Positions 12,501 through 22,661 of a DNA stretch of 64,000 nt are shown here, piece by piece. The DNA is from Owenia fusiformis (lineage: Eukaryota; Annelida; Polychaeta; Sabellida; Oweniidae). The stretch is from NCBI GenBank assembly GCA_903813345.2, contig CAIIXF020000004.1, positions 7,151,525-7,215,524 on the forward strand, given 5' to 3'. A program made the position numbers and the translations under genes. Under the pieces are notes generated by a model. That model was given only the letters and a program-made list of their open reading frames with translations. It ran no database searches and was not told the origin of the DNA. How positions within the stretch are numbered: the stretch's first letter is position 1; every line of letters begins with the position of its first letter.

Positions 12501-15500
12501 AGTGATAAGTTGCTTGTTATAGCGCATAACTGAAAGACTGGATACGTAGGTGAGTATTTAGCATGTGTTGCTCGAGATAATAACTCACAAGTATCTAGCA
12601 TTTTTTGCTTAAGAAGACGGGACACATAGTTGAGTACTAGTATTTGTAATTGCTAAGTATGGTAAGATTCATGAATATTTTTTTGATTGTGATAGCGCAA
12701 GACTTATCAAGGAAAGAAACGCAGGTTAAGCTAAAAGATGTTTTTATCATTCATTTTCTATTTGCCATGACTTTAAAAACTATTTGAGAGATTTAAAAAA
12801 AGATTTTTGAAAGAAAAGTTGTCATCTTTTCAAATCTCAAATATTCAAATATCCCTCCGATTTTCAAAAAAAGATTTAACCATCAAATATTCCACCATAC
12901 ATTTCAAAAAGATTATCTTTTTAACACCAATGCTATGATTGAACAAAGGACACACTATTTCAATAATAAAATGCCATGTCTAATGTGCCACTTCAATATT
13001 TTAGCATATTAAAATCAAAAATATTTTGCAACACCAGGTTAAAAGGAAGAATGTATCATGTTTCAAATATTATTGTACCATTGGTTACTAGGAGAACTAA
13101 CATTTTGAAATGCATCTTTCTCTGAACCATTTTCATGTGTCGATGAATTCCTTTCTCGCCTATTCTTGAACCGATTTTCCTAATTTTCAGCAAAAACACG
13201 TGAGGATGAATGCTTTTGGTATAAATTAGTATCGCATATTAAAAGATACGTGTGATCTCTAAAAGTTAGTTTTAAATAAATTCTCGATTTTTCGAACAAA
13301 AAGTACTTCAAAAATACTTTTTGAAATTAAAAAAAGTTTTACATATCACACTTTGATAACATTGGGTAAGACTACAGCATAAGCCAACGTGGTTTAAGCT
13401 AGCTTTATATAGGGCCTTTAAAATCACAAAACAATAGTCGATTTGGTGAGGTCTGTAAACATTCAGTGCTTGTGATAGCCTGGGATAACTGACAAAATAA
13501 GACAACGAATTAACACAGTAAACCCTGTAAAGTGAAACACCTCGGTTAGTGGAACACTTTTCAGAGTCCCAATACCAAATGATTTAATGTTATAATGAAG
13601 TAGAACACCTCCCAAGTGGAACACCTTCAGAGATGTTCCACGTAGACAGGTTTTACTTTAATATTGTCATGGTAAATATTTTACAGGCAAGTGTATGGGA
13701 GGTACTGTGTGGAACGATGTCCTGGTTGTATGTGATGATGCCAAGCAGGTTCCCGATTGCGACCCACTCAGCTGTGCCGGTAAGTTTCTTTATTTCAAGT
13801 CGAGGGTGAACAACCTTACAACATCGTTGAAACACGCAAAAGTGGGACAATATTCATTGTCAAAGATACGATTTTCTATTTGCGTTAGTCATTCAATTCA
13901 TTCGTGGGTGTTTGCATTGAATACGAGAACGGCTTTTAAAGCATGTCATGGGGCCATCGACACAATTAGTCTAATGCCTCCACAACGTTTTACAGACAAA
14001 TGTTTTTAGACTATTTATCGTCATTCACTAAACTTTAGACGAGGAGATTCTATCGTGATTGAATTTTAAAATGTTATATAAACTGCTCTGTCACTCTTTC
14101 TGTTCTCCTTGTTGGCCATGAAAGTGAAATGAATAACATGTTGATGTTTACAAATAAATGAATTTGCTGAAAATGCACAAAAGAATTAATAAAAAAAATC
14201 CTTGTAGTCCCAAAGAGAACCAATGCCGAGTGCGCCGATGCCCAGCCCACTGGTACCACATGTTGTGTTGGACAGAACAGAGAGGATGGTAAGAATGGAT
14301 ACGAGCCAGTCTTCACCGCTGGATCTGGACCTGAATTCTACATCCGTGGATCCGATCGTGAGGAACAGAAGTGTCCATTCGGCCAGGTCTTCGTGCTTGA
14401 ATCGTGCTGCTGCGAATTCGAATGTGAGTACTTGCCAGAAGCACCATAAGTAACAAGGGCTCTGGCCGTTGGGGGAGTACTGGTTAAAATATTACAAAAC
14501 ATAATAGGGAGTGTGGCGAAGTTAAGTCTCTCTATCGTTTACAAAACTTGAAAACAAATATAGTTTAAAATATTAATTTATTAAAGAAAAGTTAAAGTCC
14601 AAAAATTTCATTTCAATCGGCTACTTACAGTTTTTGGTTTGTCCCTAGTTCACGCTACGAGGTTCTGAGGCTTCAATGCCAAAAAGCCTCTTTTATATCT
14701 TAATTTTGAGGTGGGCAGAGCCGAAATAAGAGGTCTTATCCAATAAAATATTAGGAAATCCTATTAACTAAAATTGACCTTAAAATAAATGTTTAATTTT
14801 ATAAAAAGTCAATAATAAATGGTGATGATTTTCTGCCCACAAAGCTTAAATGTTTACTGAGAATTTGAGAATTTGGCAGATTTTGGTGAGAAAGGAATGT
14901 CTAGACAAAACCTCTGAGCCTCGTCTCGTGAACTCTGGATGTTTAATCTAATTATCTAATTTAATTCATTATCTAATTTATGTCCGAAACACATATTTAT
15001 AAGTTAATTTACCCCCTAAAAAATATACAATTATTCGTAAAATGTGATGTAGATAATAAAGGTATAAACATTTGCAAAGCATATACAGCAGTATTGATGT
15101 TTTGGTCAGTTTTTACTCCAGGACCTTAAATGTAATCGCTTTTTACTTTGTTTATCAGAAATTTGCAGTCTTCAAGATGATGCCAAAAACTATAGAAACT
15201 TATAAACATCTTAACTAAACATTACAAAATTTCACATCAGTTGACTTCATATATCATTGTCTGTCACTCATATCTCAAGAATAACCCTTTCATTTGATTG
15301 GCTCTAGAAATATTCCATACCTAAAACTGCTCTAATATGATGATAAAACCTGGAAATCAAGCTGTTGATGTTGTGAAATATCACACTGGGTTCAAAGATC
15401 ACTAAAACAACTGTTATAATACAAATATAAACTCAAAACAAATATAAAATCAAAACAACGCAATAATTATAAACATGAGTAACAGAAAAAGATCATTATG

Positions 15501-16998
15501 ACATCAACTGATGTGAAGTGAAATAAGGCCATAAGAAGTAGATTCTTTGTTTTGCGTCCTGGCAAAATCCAAATCATGCAAGGGTACAAGGAAAACAAAC
15601 ACAAACTCAAGAAAAAACACAAACTTGTTTGCTGAGAAATGTATACATTTATGGACGTAAAAGGGGATGGCATACCAATTTGCAGTGATTATAACCACAT
15701 ATCTATACATTTTATACAATATATTTAAACATAGCTATTATTCAAGGGTAAAAAAAAAAAAAATACACAATGTATGCCAAACTTATTAATAACACTGTCA
15801 ATTTTGAAGCACATCAAATTATCCGCCATTTTGTCTATTCTGATTGAACAAGATGTGATGATACTTTCAGACCCTTGTGATTGCTATTTGGATGTGTTTG
15901 TTTTTTCTGATTTACTCAAAATCGTGCAAGCAAGGGGACGCAAAACAAAGAATCTACTTCTTATGGCCTAAGTATAGACTGACCAACGAGATCAGCTATG
16001 ACTTCGTCACAATAGCGCCTCGATTTAGTTAATATATGATTCACCCAAGTACATCGATCGTAATGAAATATTTCAGTCGTCCCAGTCGCTCCATGTGACG
16101 ATACCTCAAGCTTTTACTTTGCCGACCCCGATGGTGATGGCTGCTGTACCTATGTACAATGCTTTGCCAACAGAACCGGTTATGATACCCTCGAGTGCAT
16201 GCCACCAAGCGTCTGGAATGACGAAGAAAAGGCCTGTGATATCGTCAACAACGTCATGGACTGTATGAATGTCAACTGTGGACTTGAGATGACCGACCCA
16301 CCTTGTGATGGTAGTGGACAAGGTTTGAACGTTATTTTCTACTTTGCGATTTTATGAGTTTAAAAGTGTTAAAACGACTCTCGTTCAGCTCGAAGATTCA
16401 GCTTCAATAGGTCAAAATTGGTCACGTGATGAAACCCATCGATCATCGACTTTAATGGTCAAAGAGTTCCATGGTCAAATTTCGATTATTTTCATCAAGG
16501 TACAAAGGTAAGCCACCATCTTCTTTTGACTGAGCAATTGTAGTGAAAGAAATTGGACGAGTTTTTTATCACAAGGCCTAACAAATGTGTATCCAATGGA
16601 TAATACGCCATTTATATACGGAGAATTTTCATTTTCAAAAGTCATTTAGTTCACGATTGCACTGAACGAAATATAAATGTTATTCAGGAACTTGTTGCCG
16701 TGCCGGGAACTATTACTCGGAGGGTGGAGACAACACTCAATACATCATTACCGATGGTCCAGGTACGAACAAACACATTAAAAACGTGTAACCTAACTTC
16801 CCTATTACGTGTAAATTAACTTCCATAATAAGAATGGGGATCAGAGGGCCATTGTTTGACGCTAGGATTTAACCCTTGTTAACTGATATTATAGGAGCCA
16901 GTGACAGAGCCGAGTGCTGCCCATTGAATATGGATGGTGAGCAGTTGGTCTTCAACTTTGACGAAGAAGTATGCTGCTGCGAACTTCCATCATTTTAA
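9575..16998 (+). CDS. Secreted Cys-rich protein with two CBM14-like chitin-binding domains (7 coding exons, 302 aa)
   Basis: Exons: 9575-9644, 11859-11963, 13687-13779, 14208-14423, 16077-16322, 16688-16762, 16895-16998. All internal introns are phase 1 and all junctions are GT-AG. The ATG is preceded by an acceptor at 9564, so a non-coding first exon lies upstream. The first 14 residues (MLPLVLLFATALAS) form a signal peptide. Residues about 24-85 and 165-225 are peritrophin-A/CBM14-like: spaced Cys, a YFADPDGDGCCTYVQC block and a PPSVWNDEEKACD block in the second, and TVWNDVLVVCDD in the first. Each is followed by a Cys-rich module starting with CC and ending in CCCE (about 90-162 and 243-302), so the protein looks like a duplicated two-module unit. 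CBM14 binds chitin, so an extracellular role in mucus, cuticle, gut lining or shell matrix is an inference. No catalytic domain is seen. Confidence 0.85.
9871..11678. repeat. Inverted terminal motifs GTCACATTTGCTCT bounding part of intron 1
   Basis: GTCACATTTGCTCT at 9871-9884 is matched by AGAGCAAATGTGAC at 11665-11678. Near the left end lie CGACCGTACGTCG and several GCCGTACGGC motifs (to about 10170), as in the MITE at 2676-3053 and at 48657. It may be one 1.8-kb non-autonomous element or two independent solo ends. The interval otherwise holds nothing recognisable. Confidence 0.4.
11939..12560 (+). repeat. Tandem array of about 12 copies of the exon 2 end plus its splice donor
   Basis: The 3' end of exon 2 (ACTGGATACGTAG) and the intron start (GTGAGTGATAAGTTGCTTG) repeat about every 53-58 bp. 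I count 12 copies of GGATACGTAGGTGAGT, the first being the real exon end at 11963. Spacer variants (AACTGAACAAG or AACTGAAAG, with CGAATA, CGCATA or GTATA) recur with a higher-order period of 320 bp, so a six-unit block was itself duplicated. Every unit retains a consensus GTGAGT donor. Confidence 0.9.
13514..13660. mobile_element. Short MITE-like element (CAGTAAAACCTGT family)
   Basis: One end reads CAGTAAACCCTGTAAAGTG and the other AGACAGGTTTTACTT, in inverse. The inside repeats GGAACAC motifs. Related sequence appears at 27855-27950, 46968-47150, 51460-51560, 56790-57100 and 59300-59345, always in introns. It sits just upstream of exon 3 of the CBM14 gene. Confidence 0.5.
15524..15970. mobile_element. 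MITE-like element in intron 4 with about 35-bp inverted ends
   Basis: The left end contains GGCCATAAGAAGTAGATTC and TTTGTTTTGCGTCC. The right end (about 15937-15970) is its near-perfect inverse. There is no coding potential. The rest of the intron (14424-16076) holds nothing recognisable. Confidence 0.6.
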
Positions 16999-17006
16999 TA
17001 GGAGTT

Positions 17007-17029
17007 AATAAAGGAAACAAACAAATAAA
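17007..17029 (+). terminator. Poly(A) signals of the CBM14-like gene
   Basis: Two AATAAA hexamers (17007-17012 and 17024-17029) lie 9-30 bp after the stop codon, so the 3' UTR is probably very short. Confidence 0.6.
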
Positions 17030-17124
17030 ATATTTTTGTCCAGATCAAATCTTTTGTCTTTAAATACGGTACCAGTTTCCATTTGTATTACGTGCGAAAT
17101 ATCTCGCTCACATTTTCCTGAGGT

Positions 17125-17560
17125 TTATCCAGGTTCTCGGCAATTTCGATATTTTCGATATATTAGATATTTCGAGTATCTATATACAAGCTTTTCGATT
17201 GGCGATCCTTTCGATAGTCTCGATAGCATCGACATGTATTTAAAGAAAATTTCGAGTAAAACGATAAGAAATACATTACTACAAAATGCATTTCGACATT
17301 TTCGATATTTTCGATACATCACAGAATGCTTGATGGCTTCATAATAGATTTAGAAAACTTTGATATTTTCGAAATTTTCGAGTATAACGATGACAGGTGA
17401 GGTTATACAGTGTAGCTGCAGAATGTTTTTCGATTGTATCGATATTTTCGATTCTGAATATACATGAACCTCATGGCTTCAGATTGTTTTCCGAAAACTT
17501 CGATATTTTCGAATATTTCGAGTATAAAGATAGGAAGTAATTACAAAATGCAAAGTTAAC
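17125..17560. repeat. Clustered TCGATATTTTCGA motifs downstream of the CBM14-like gene
   Basis: Many copies of TTCGATATTTTCGA and shorter variants are interspersed with ACAGAATGCTTGATGGCTTC-type segments. The stretch belongs to the duplicated block whose second copy is at 18990-19560. Apparent small frames on both strands are products of the repeat. Confidence 0.7.
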
Positions 17561-17564
17561 CCCG

Positions 17565-17740
17565 AGCCCGCAACCTAACCCTAACTCTTAATTCTAACCC
17601 CTAACCATACCTATGAGCCCTTAACCCAAAAGCCCTTAGCCTAAACCCTAATAACTTTAAGCATAACCCTTAACCCTAACTTTAAACCTAAGCCCTAACA
17701 CTGAACACAAACCTTAATTCTAAATCCTCAGCCTGAAATG
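17565..17740. repeat. Degenerate interstitial telomere-like repeat
   Basis: There is a run of CCCTAA-type units (AACCCTAAC, CCTAACCATACC, TAACCCTTAACCC). The animal telomere repeat is TTAGGG/CCCTAA, and this is a diverged internal array. 17741-18224 holds nothing recognisable. Confidence 0.65.
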
Positions 17741-18224
17741 TTTATTTTTCGATTAAACAAATTTCATCGAAAATAACGAAAAAATCGAAATTGTCAAGAT
17801 CCTGGATAAATATGATTTTCCTCGATCAGTCAATATCATTTTTAGCTCGTTTAATATCATATTACACAGGCTAGAATGTTGAAAATCAACCATTGTATAG
17901 TACTTTGTTCACCGCCATAGTTGAGCGACCAATACTTCATTGGTATATCCCGTATTTCACGTATTTTACACTCAAAGACAGAGCCAGAAACCCCTCCTTG
18001 GAGGCGCCCTTGGTTAACACTGAAAGAGGGGGATTTGATACTTCTTTTTTGGTAAGTAGATGGGTATATATGTGATGAAACTCAATATGCAAAAGAGTCC
18101 AGAGGGGTCTTGATTGTGTTATCCTATGGCATAGAGCCTCTTTCATATGTGTTGAACTATTCCGTTCTATTAATGAGTCATACCTTGTCGAATTGTGATA
18201 CAGTTTAACAACGTCTGTATTCTC

Positions 18225-18670
18225 GTATAGCTTAGATGGTGTTTAAAACCACAATTGAAGATTGAAGAGGATTAATGTGAAGCATGGTATTGTATATGAA
18301 ATATGAGAGTAGAAAAAGCATAATTTGATGACGAAATCACACCATTTGACCTCAGATCGACCTCATTTCCTCACCTCCATATGTGATCATTGTTTACTTC
18401 AATCCTTGCTTATTCACGAGTACCACGACTTTTATAAATATATGAAAAAATTTAATCTATTAGATTGACATATGGGGCGAATGTCTTTTAAATAATGATA
18501 CATAGCGCATTAATGGCGATTACGCAGCCAGTCTATGCCCTATAGCTGCAATTTAACACTTTGATGGTCGTATATAAACCGATATGACAAATAACAATTA
18601 ATAATCAAGGATCAAATACACCTCCAAAGGTAAAGCAATCGTGTGTAAAGTCTTACTTTTTCGGTTAATG
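18225..18670. repeat. Dispersed repeat, copy 2 (partner at 3735-4206)
   Basis: Same orientation and nearly the same length as 3735-4206, from TATAGCTTAGATGGTG to the TTTTTCGGTTAAT block. It lies between the CBM14-like gene and its duplicated last exon. Confidence 0.65.
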
Positions 18671-18782
18671 TAAATTTGGAGAACCCCCGATCATCATCAT
18701 TTTCAGGATAACCATTTGACAGGATCACCCATTGGTGGGGACATTTTGTACACATTTGTGTTCTTGTTAACTGATATTATAG

Positions 18783-18886
18783 GAGCCAGTGACAGAGCCG
18801 AGTGCTGCCCATTGAATATGGATGGTGAGCAGTTGGTCTTCAACTTTGACGAAGAAGTATGCTGCTGCGAACTTCCATCATTTTAA
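18783..18886 (+). pseudogene. Duplicate copy of the last exon of the CBM14-like gene
   Basis: This is the same 104-bp exon as 16895-16998: coding sequence identical by eye, the same acceptor context (GTTAACTGATATTATAG), the same stop, and an AATAAA after it. The duplication starts at about 18763, matching 16876, and continues into the TCGATATTTTCGA region to about 19560. The exon and its phase are intact, so it could serve as an alternative terminal exon giving the same protein with a different 3' UTR. Otherwise it is a non-functional duplicate. Confidence 0.8.
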
Positions 18887-18989
18887 TAGGAGTTAATAAA
18901 TGAAACAAACAAATAAAATATTTTTGTCCAGATCAAATCTTAAACACTGTACCAGTTTCCATTCTCATTACGTGTGAAATATCTCGCTC

Positions 18990-19560
18990 ACATTTTTCAG
19001 GTTTATCCAGGTTCTTGGCAATTTCGATATTTACGATATTCCATATTTTCGAGTATCTACTTCGACTGGCGATCCGTTCGATAGACTCGATATTATGTAA
19101 GTATCGAAATGTATTTGAAGAATATCGATATTTTTGAGTATTTCGAGTATAAAGATAAGAAATACTACAAAATGCATTTCGAAATTTTCGATATTTTCGA
19201 TTCATTACAGAATGCTGGATGGCTTCAGAATAGATTTAGAAAACTTCGATATTTTCGAAATTTTCTAGTATAACGGTGAAAGGTTATTCGGTGTAGCTGA
19301 AGAATCAGAGACATAAAACATATGTCTCTGGCAGAATGTAATAGTGAAACATAATGAATGTTGTCGATTATTTCGATATGAACTTCGTGACTTCAGATTG
19401 TAAGTTCGAAAACTTCGATATTTTCGAATATTTCGAGTGTCAAGATAGGAAGTAACTACAAAATGAATTTCGAAGTTTTCGATATTTTTGATTCATTACA
19501 GAATGCTTGATGGCTTTAGACTGGATTTCGAAAACTTCGATATTTTCGAAAGGATTGGTA
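18990..19560. repeat. Second copy of the TCGATATTTTCGA-rich block
   Basis: Paralogous to 17090-17560, including the ACAGAATGCTGGATGGCTTC segment, with insertions and point differences. 19561-20150 holds nothing recognisable. Confidence 0.65.
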
Positions 19561-20151
19561 TCGGTATGGTGAATCGAATTCTACAATTCAATTTCTTTAG
19601 CTAATTATTGAAAACATTCTGTAAAACACGGTCCTTAAAGTAATTTTGTAATTTAATGCGAAAATTATTCATATATATTTTATATAACTGTTTTTGTTAA
19701 CATTTTCTTTAGTGCAATAGACCAGATGCGAGTAGAAATAATCTTGATTTGCGTCATTAGATATTCAAAATTCAGTCAAAGTGGTGTCATATTTAAATTC
19801 TACATGTAAAAGTACATCTCGAAATATGGTTTCGAAAATTGTTTATCAACTTTGAAAATTTAATTTTTTTGAAAATGTGACTTCTCGTTCGGGTTAATTC
19901 CCCATAGGCCCCATGTTACAAAATCACAAAAAGTGAAATATCTTTTCTTGTATTTTCTTTTACTGGACATATTTTAATTTGCATAACTATTAGATACACA
20001 GGGGTTACTATGAAAATTGAACCACTAAAATATCTAGATGTAATTTAAGTTAAAGGGAACTTTCTCCTATACCCGCCATGCTATCTGACCCGAACGAGCC
20101 ACCTGGTGGTCAAACTGGTAACTACCTTCTCGCATCTGCTTTATTGTTTTT

Positions 20152-20920
20152 TAGCTCACACGGTGAGTCTGTCTGTCCGTCCGTGTGTGCGTCCGTCCGT
20201 CAACAATAGTGGCACGTTTTAAAACCTCTGTCGATAGGATTCCCGTTTTAAGTTATTTTTGTTCAACAACAATACAGGAAACTCCCCTCTGATTCCTGGT
20301 TCAAAAGCTCGCCTATTTTCAAGATGGCCGCCATTTTTGTCTCGTGAAATTCATTTTTGACCCATTTCCTAGCTTTACAAATAATGTCAGGTGTCCTGCA
20401 TTGTTAAAATCCATGTCGATGTAAAGAGTAGTTATATGAAATAATTTTGTTACAAAAAATCGGCAAAATATTATATATGTTTTTTATTTCAGCCATTTTA
20501 GTTAACATTGATTTGTCCAACATGTCACTGTAAAGAGTAGTTGTATGAAATAATTTTGTTACAAAAAATCGGCAAAATATTATATATGTTTTTTATTTCA
20601 GCCATTTTAGCTAACATTGATTTGTCCATCTGTCTCGCAAAATCCTCTTTTGGACCATTTGCTTAAAACCTCTGTCGATAGGATTCTAGTTTCAAGTTTA
20701 TCACCAATACAAAAAACTCCCCTATGACTCCTGGTTCAAAAGCTTGCCTGATTTCAAAGTGATCGCCATTTTTGTCTCGCGAAATTCAGTCAGTCCAAAA
20801 TAGTGGCAAGTGGCTTAAAATAATTTTGTTACAAAAAATCACCAAAAAATTATATCCGTTTTTTTTTAAATTTGCTGTCACCATGTGAGCCCAGTACCCA
20901 CGGTACTCATTTTTGTTCCT
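20152..20920. repeat. Dispersed repeat bounded by AGCTCACACGGTGAG and CACCATGTGAGCCC
   Basis: It starts with TAGCTCACACGGTGAGTC followed by CTGTCCGTCCG simple repeats. It ends with CACCATGTGAGCCCAGTACC. Inside, a block of about 110 bp containing CAAAAAATCGGCAAAATATT occurs twice (about 20435 and 20545) and a diverged third time (20820). It has no coding capacity. 20921-22660 holds nothing recognisable except the short repeat at 21411. Confidence 0.55.
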
Positions 20921-21410
20921 TTTTACTAATTCTTGAGAATGAAATAAAATATCTTTCCGAGGCTTGTTGGAACAAAATAACATATATAACATCTTCTTAA
21001 ACATCTCAATATATTACCTATACAAATGATATTTTGGATGATTTCACAAAAAGTATTGAAAAAATAAAACAATCTCCAAAAATAGATAAAAAAATTGGAT
21101 AATTATTTTATTTCATTAACAAAATACTTTTTTAAAATCAACTAACGTTTACTTTGTACAATTACAATATTGAGAGACCTAAACACGACGTGTTTATGTC
21201 ATTTTGTTCCAATGAGGCTCGGATAGATGTTTCATTTTATTCCGAACATATGATACCATGAACAAAAGAAGTGCCTGTGTGTAAAAACAATATCGAGAAA
21301 AGTATATACATTTATTTCAAAGTTGTTATTGTTACCATTCAAAGATGAGCATTAAATTGACGATGTGTAAAATTTTCAGAATTCTTTGATGACTGGTTCA
21401 CCATATCCAT

Positions 21411-21485
21411 GGGCGGATCTGTGAACCAACAAGGGGGGAGGCAAATATCAGGTCAGAGAAAAAACTTTGGGCCCCTAAAACTTGA
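21411..21485. repeat. Short copy of the GGGCGGATCTG repeat family
   Basis: GGGCGGATCTGTGAACCAAC followed by a G-rich run and TTTGGGCCCCTAAAA matches the repeats at 841-1140 and 33835-34075. Confidence 0.5.
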
Positions 21486-22661
21486 AATTGAATTTTCTTT
21501 ATAGTATTAATAATAGAGCTCATTCCAAATTCCTTGTGATTATTATATTGTTAGGTCCTATTGCTATTTATGAAATACTTTCCTTTAGTCCTCGTTTCTT
21601 GTCAACTGATGAAACGGCTTACCGCAAGTTGCGCGTCCGTAGGAGGAATCCATATTTTCTTCATTCTTTCACTTCATTATAATAAACAGGAAATATTTGA
21701 ACCCGAATAAAGATACATCTATCCACGTATCAATATCGAGAGCCAGCTTTCATAATTTGTAGCATCGCCCCCTAGCGACACTTATATTTGAATGTCACTG
21801 CTTTCAGTTTCAGAACTCGAGTCATTTTTTTCATCAATTGTTTTTTGCACTTTGGTTGACATTTTCTCATGATCTTTTTTACTTTATTGTCAAATTTTGA
21901 GATTTTTTCTGAAATAAAAAAATCATGTTTAACATTTCAAATGAGTGTGTAGGATTTTCGTTTATACGAGTTATACGAGTTGACGAGTTTTACGATTTAC
22001 TCTTAATTTCTATTAGAATTATTATTTTTCGTAGAATGGCAGGAGTTACACCCTATTTTACATACATACACCCAATTTCATAAATGTGGCAACCAGAATT
22101 GTATTTTTGAATATCAATTTTTTTTAGTTTCTCGGTGATACTAGTTAGAATTCATGACAATAAATTCGTTCGCTTAACACGTTGCACGAAAAAGAGTTCC
22201 GATTGCCAACCTTTTGAAGGGAGGTTACAATGACAACGGTTGAATATAAAAGTGAAGACTATTACTTTTCGAAGTACTTCCTGTGATTCTATATTTCTGT
22301 TCGCCCCTCTCTAAGATTCCAACTCCGCCTCCAATATCGTGTATGCTGCGCTTGGTGAAGTCAGTCATGTGACCTGAATATTTATAAAGCATAATTAAAA
22401 AAAATGAAGGGGTGACATCGAAAGATGTCTTAAAAAGCAGTCGAATCCAAATATTGACCTCTGAAGATAAAACAACGACTTAACCAGTGCCATGTAGTGT
22501 GCCCTCGGAGTTTGCCCTGATAATCACCATTGCAAGTGTAAAGAATTTGACAAACTGCTGATGTGTAAAAATGTTTGTACTTGAAGGTATCTAAAATTGT
22601 TGTCTTCCACTGATGTAAAGGTATTGACCATTTTTTAAGTATGGAGTAACTTATGATATGT

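Noticed and set aside
12000-12560. CRISPR-like array of direct repeats
   Set aside because: Units are contiguous copies of an exon/intron boundary with no unique spacers, in a eukaryotic gene.
22500-22575. Possible further C-terminal exon of the chordin-like gene on minus
   Set aside because: An AG and a GT fit the phase, but the translated piece does not resemble the CHRDL C-terminus.
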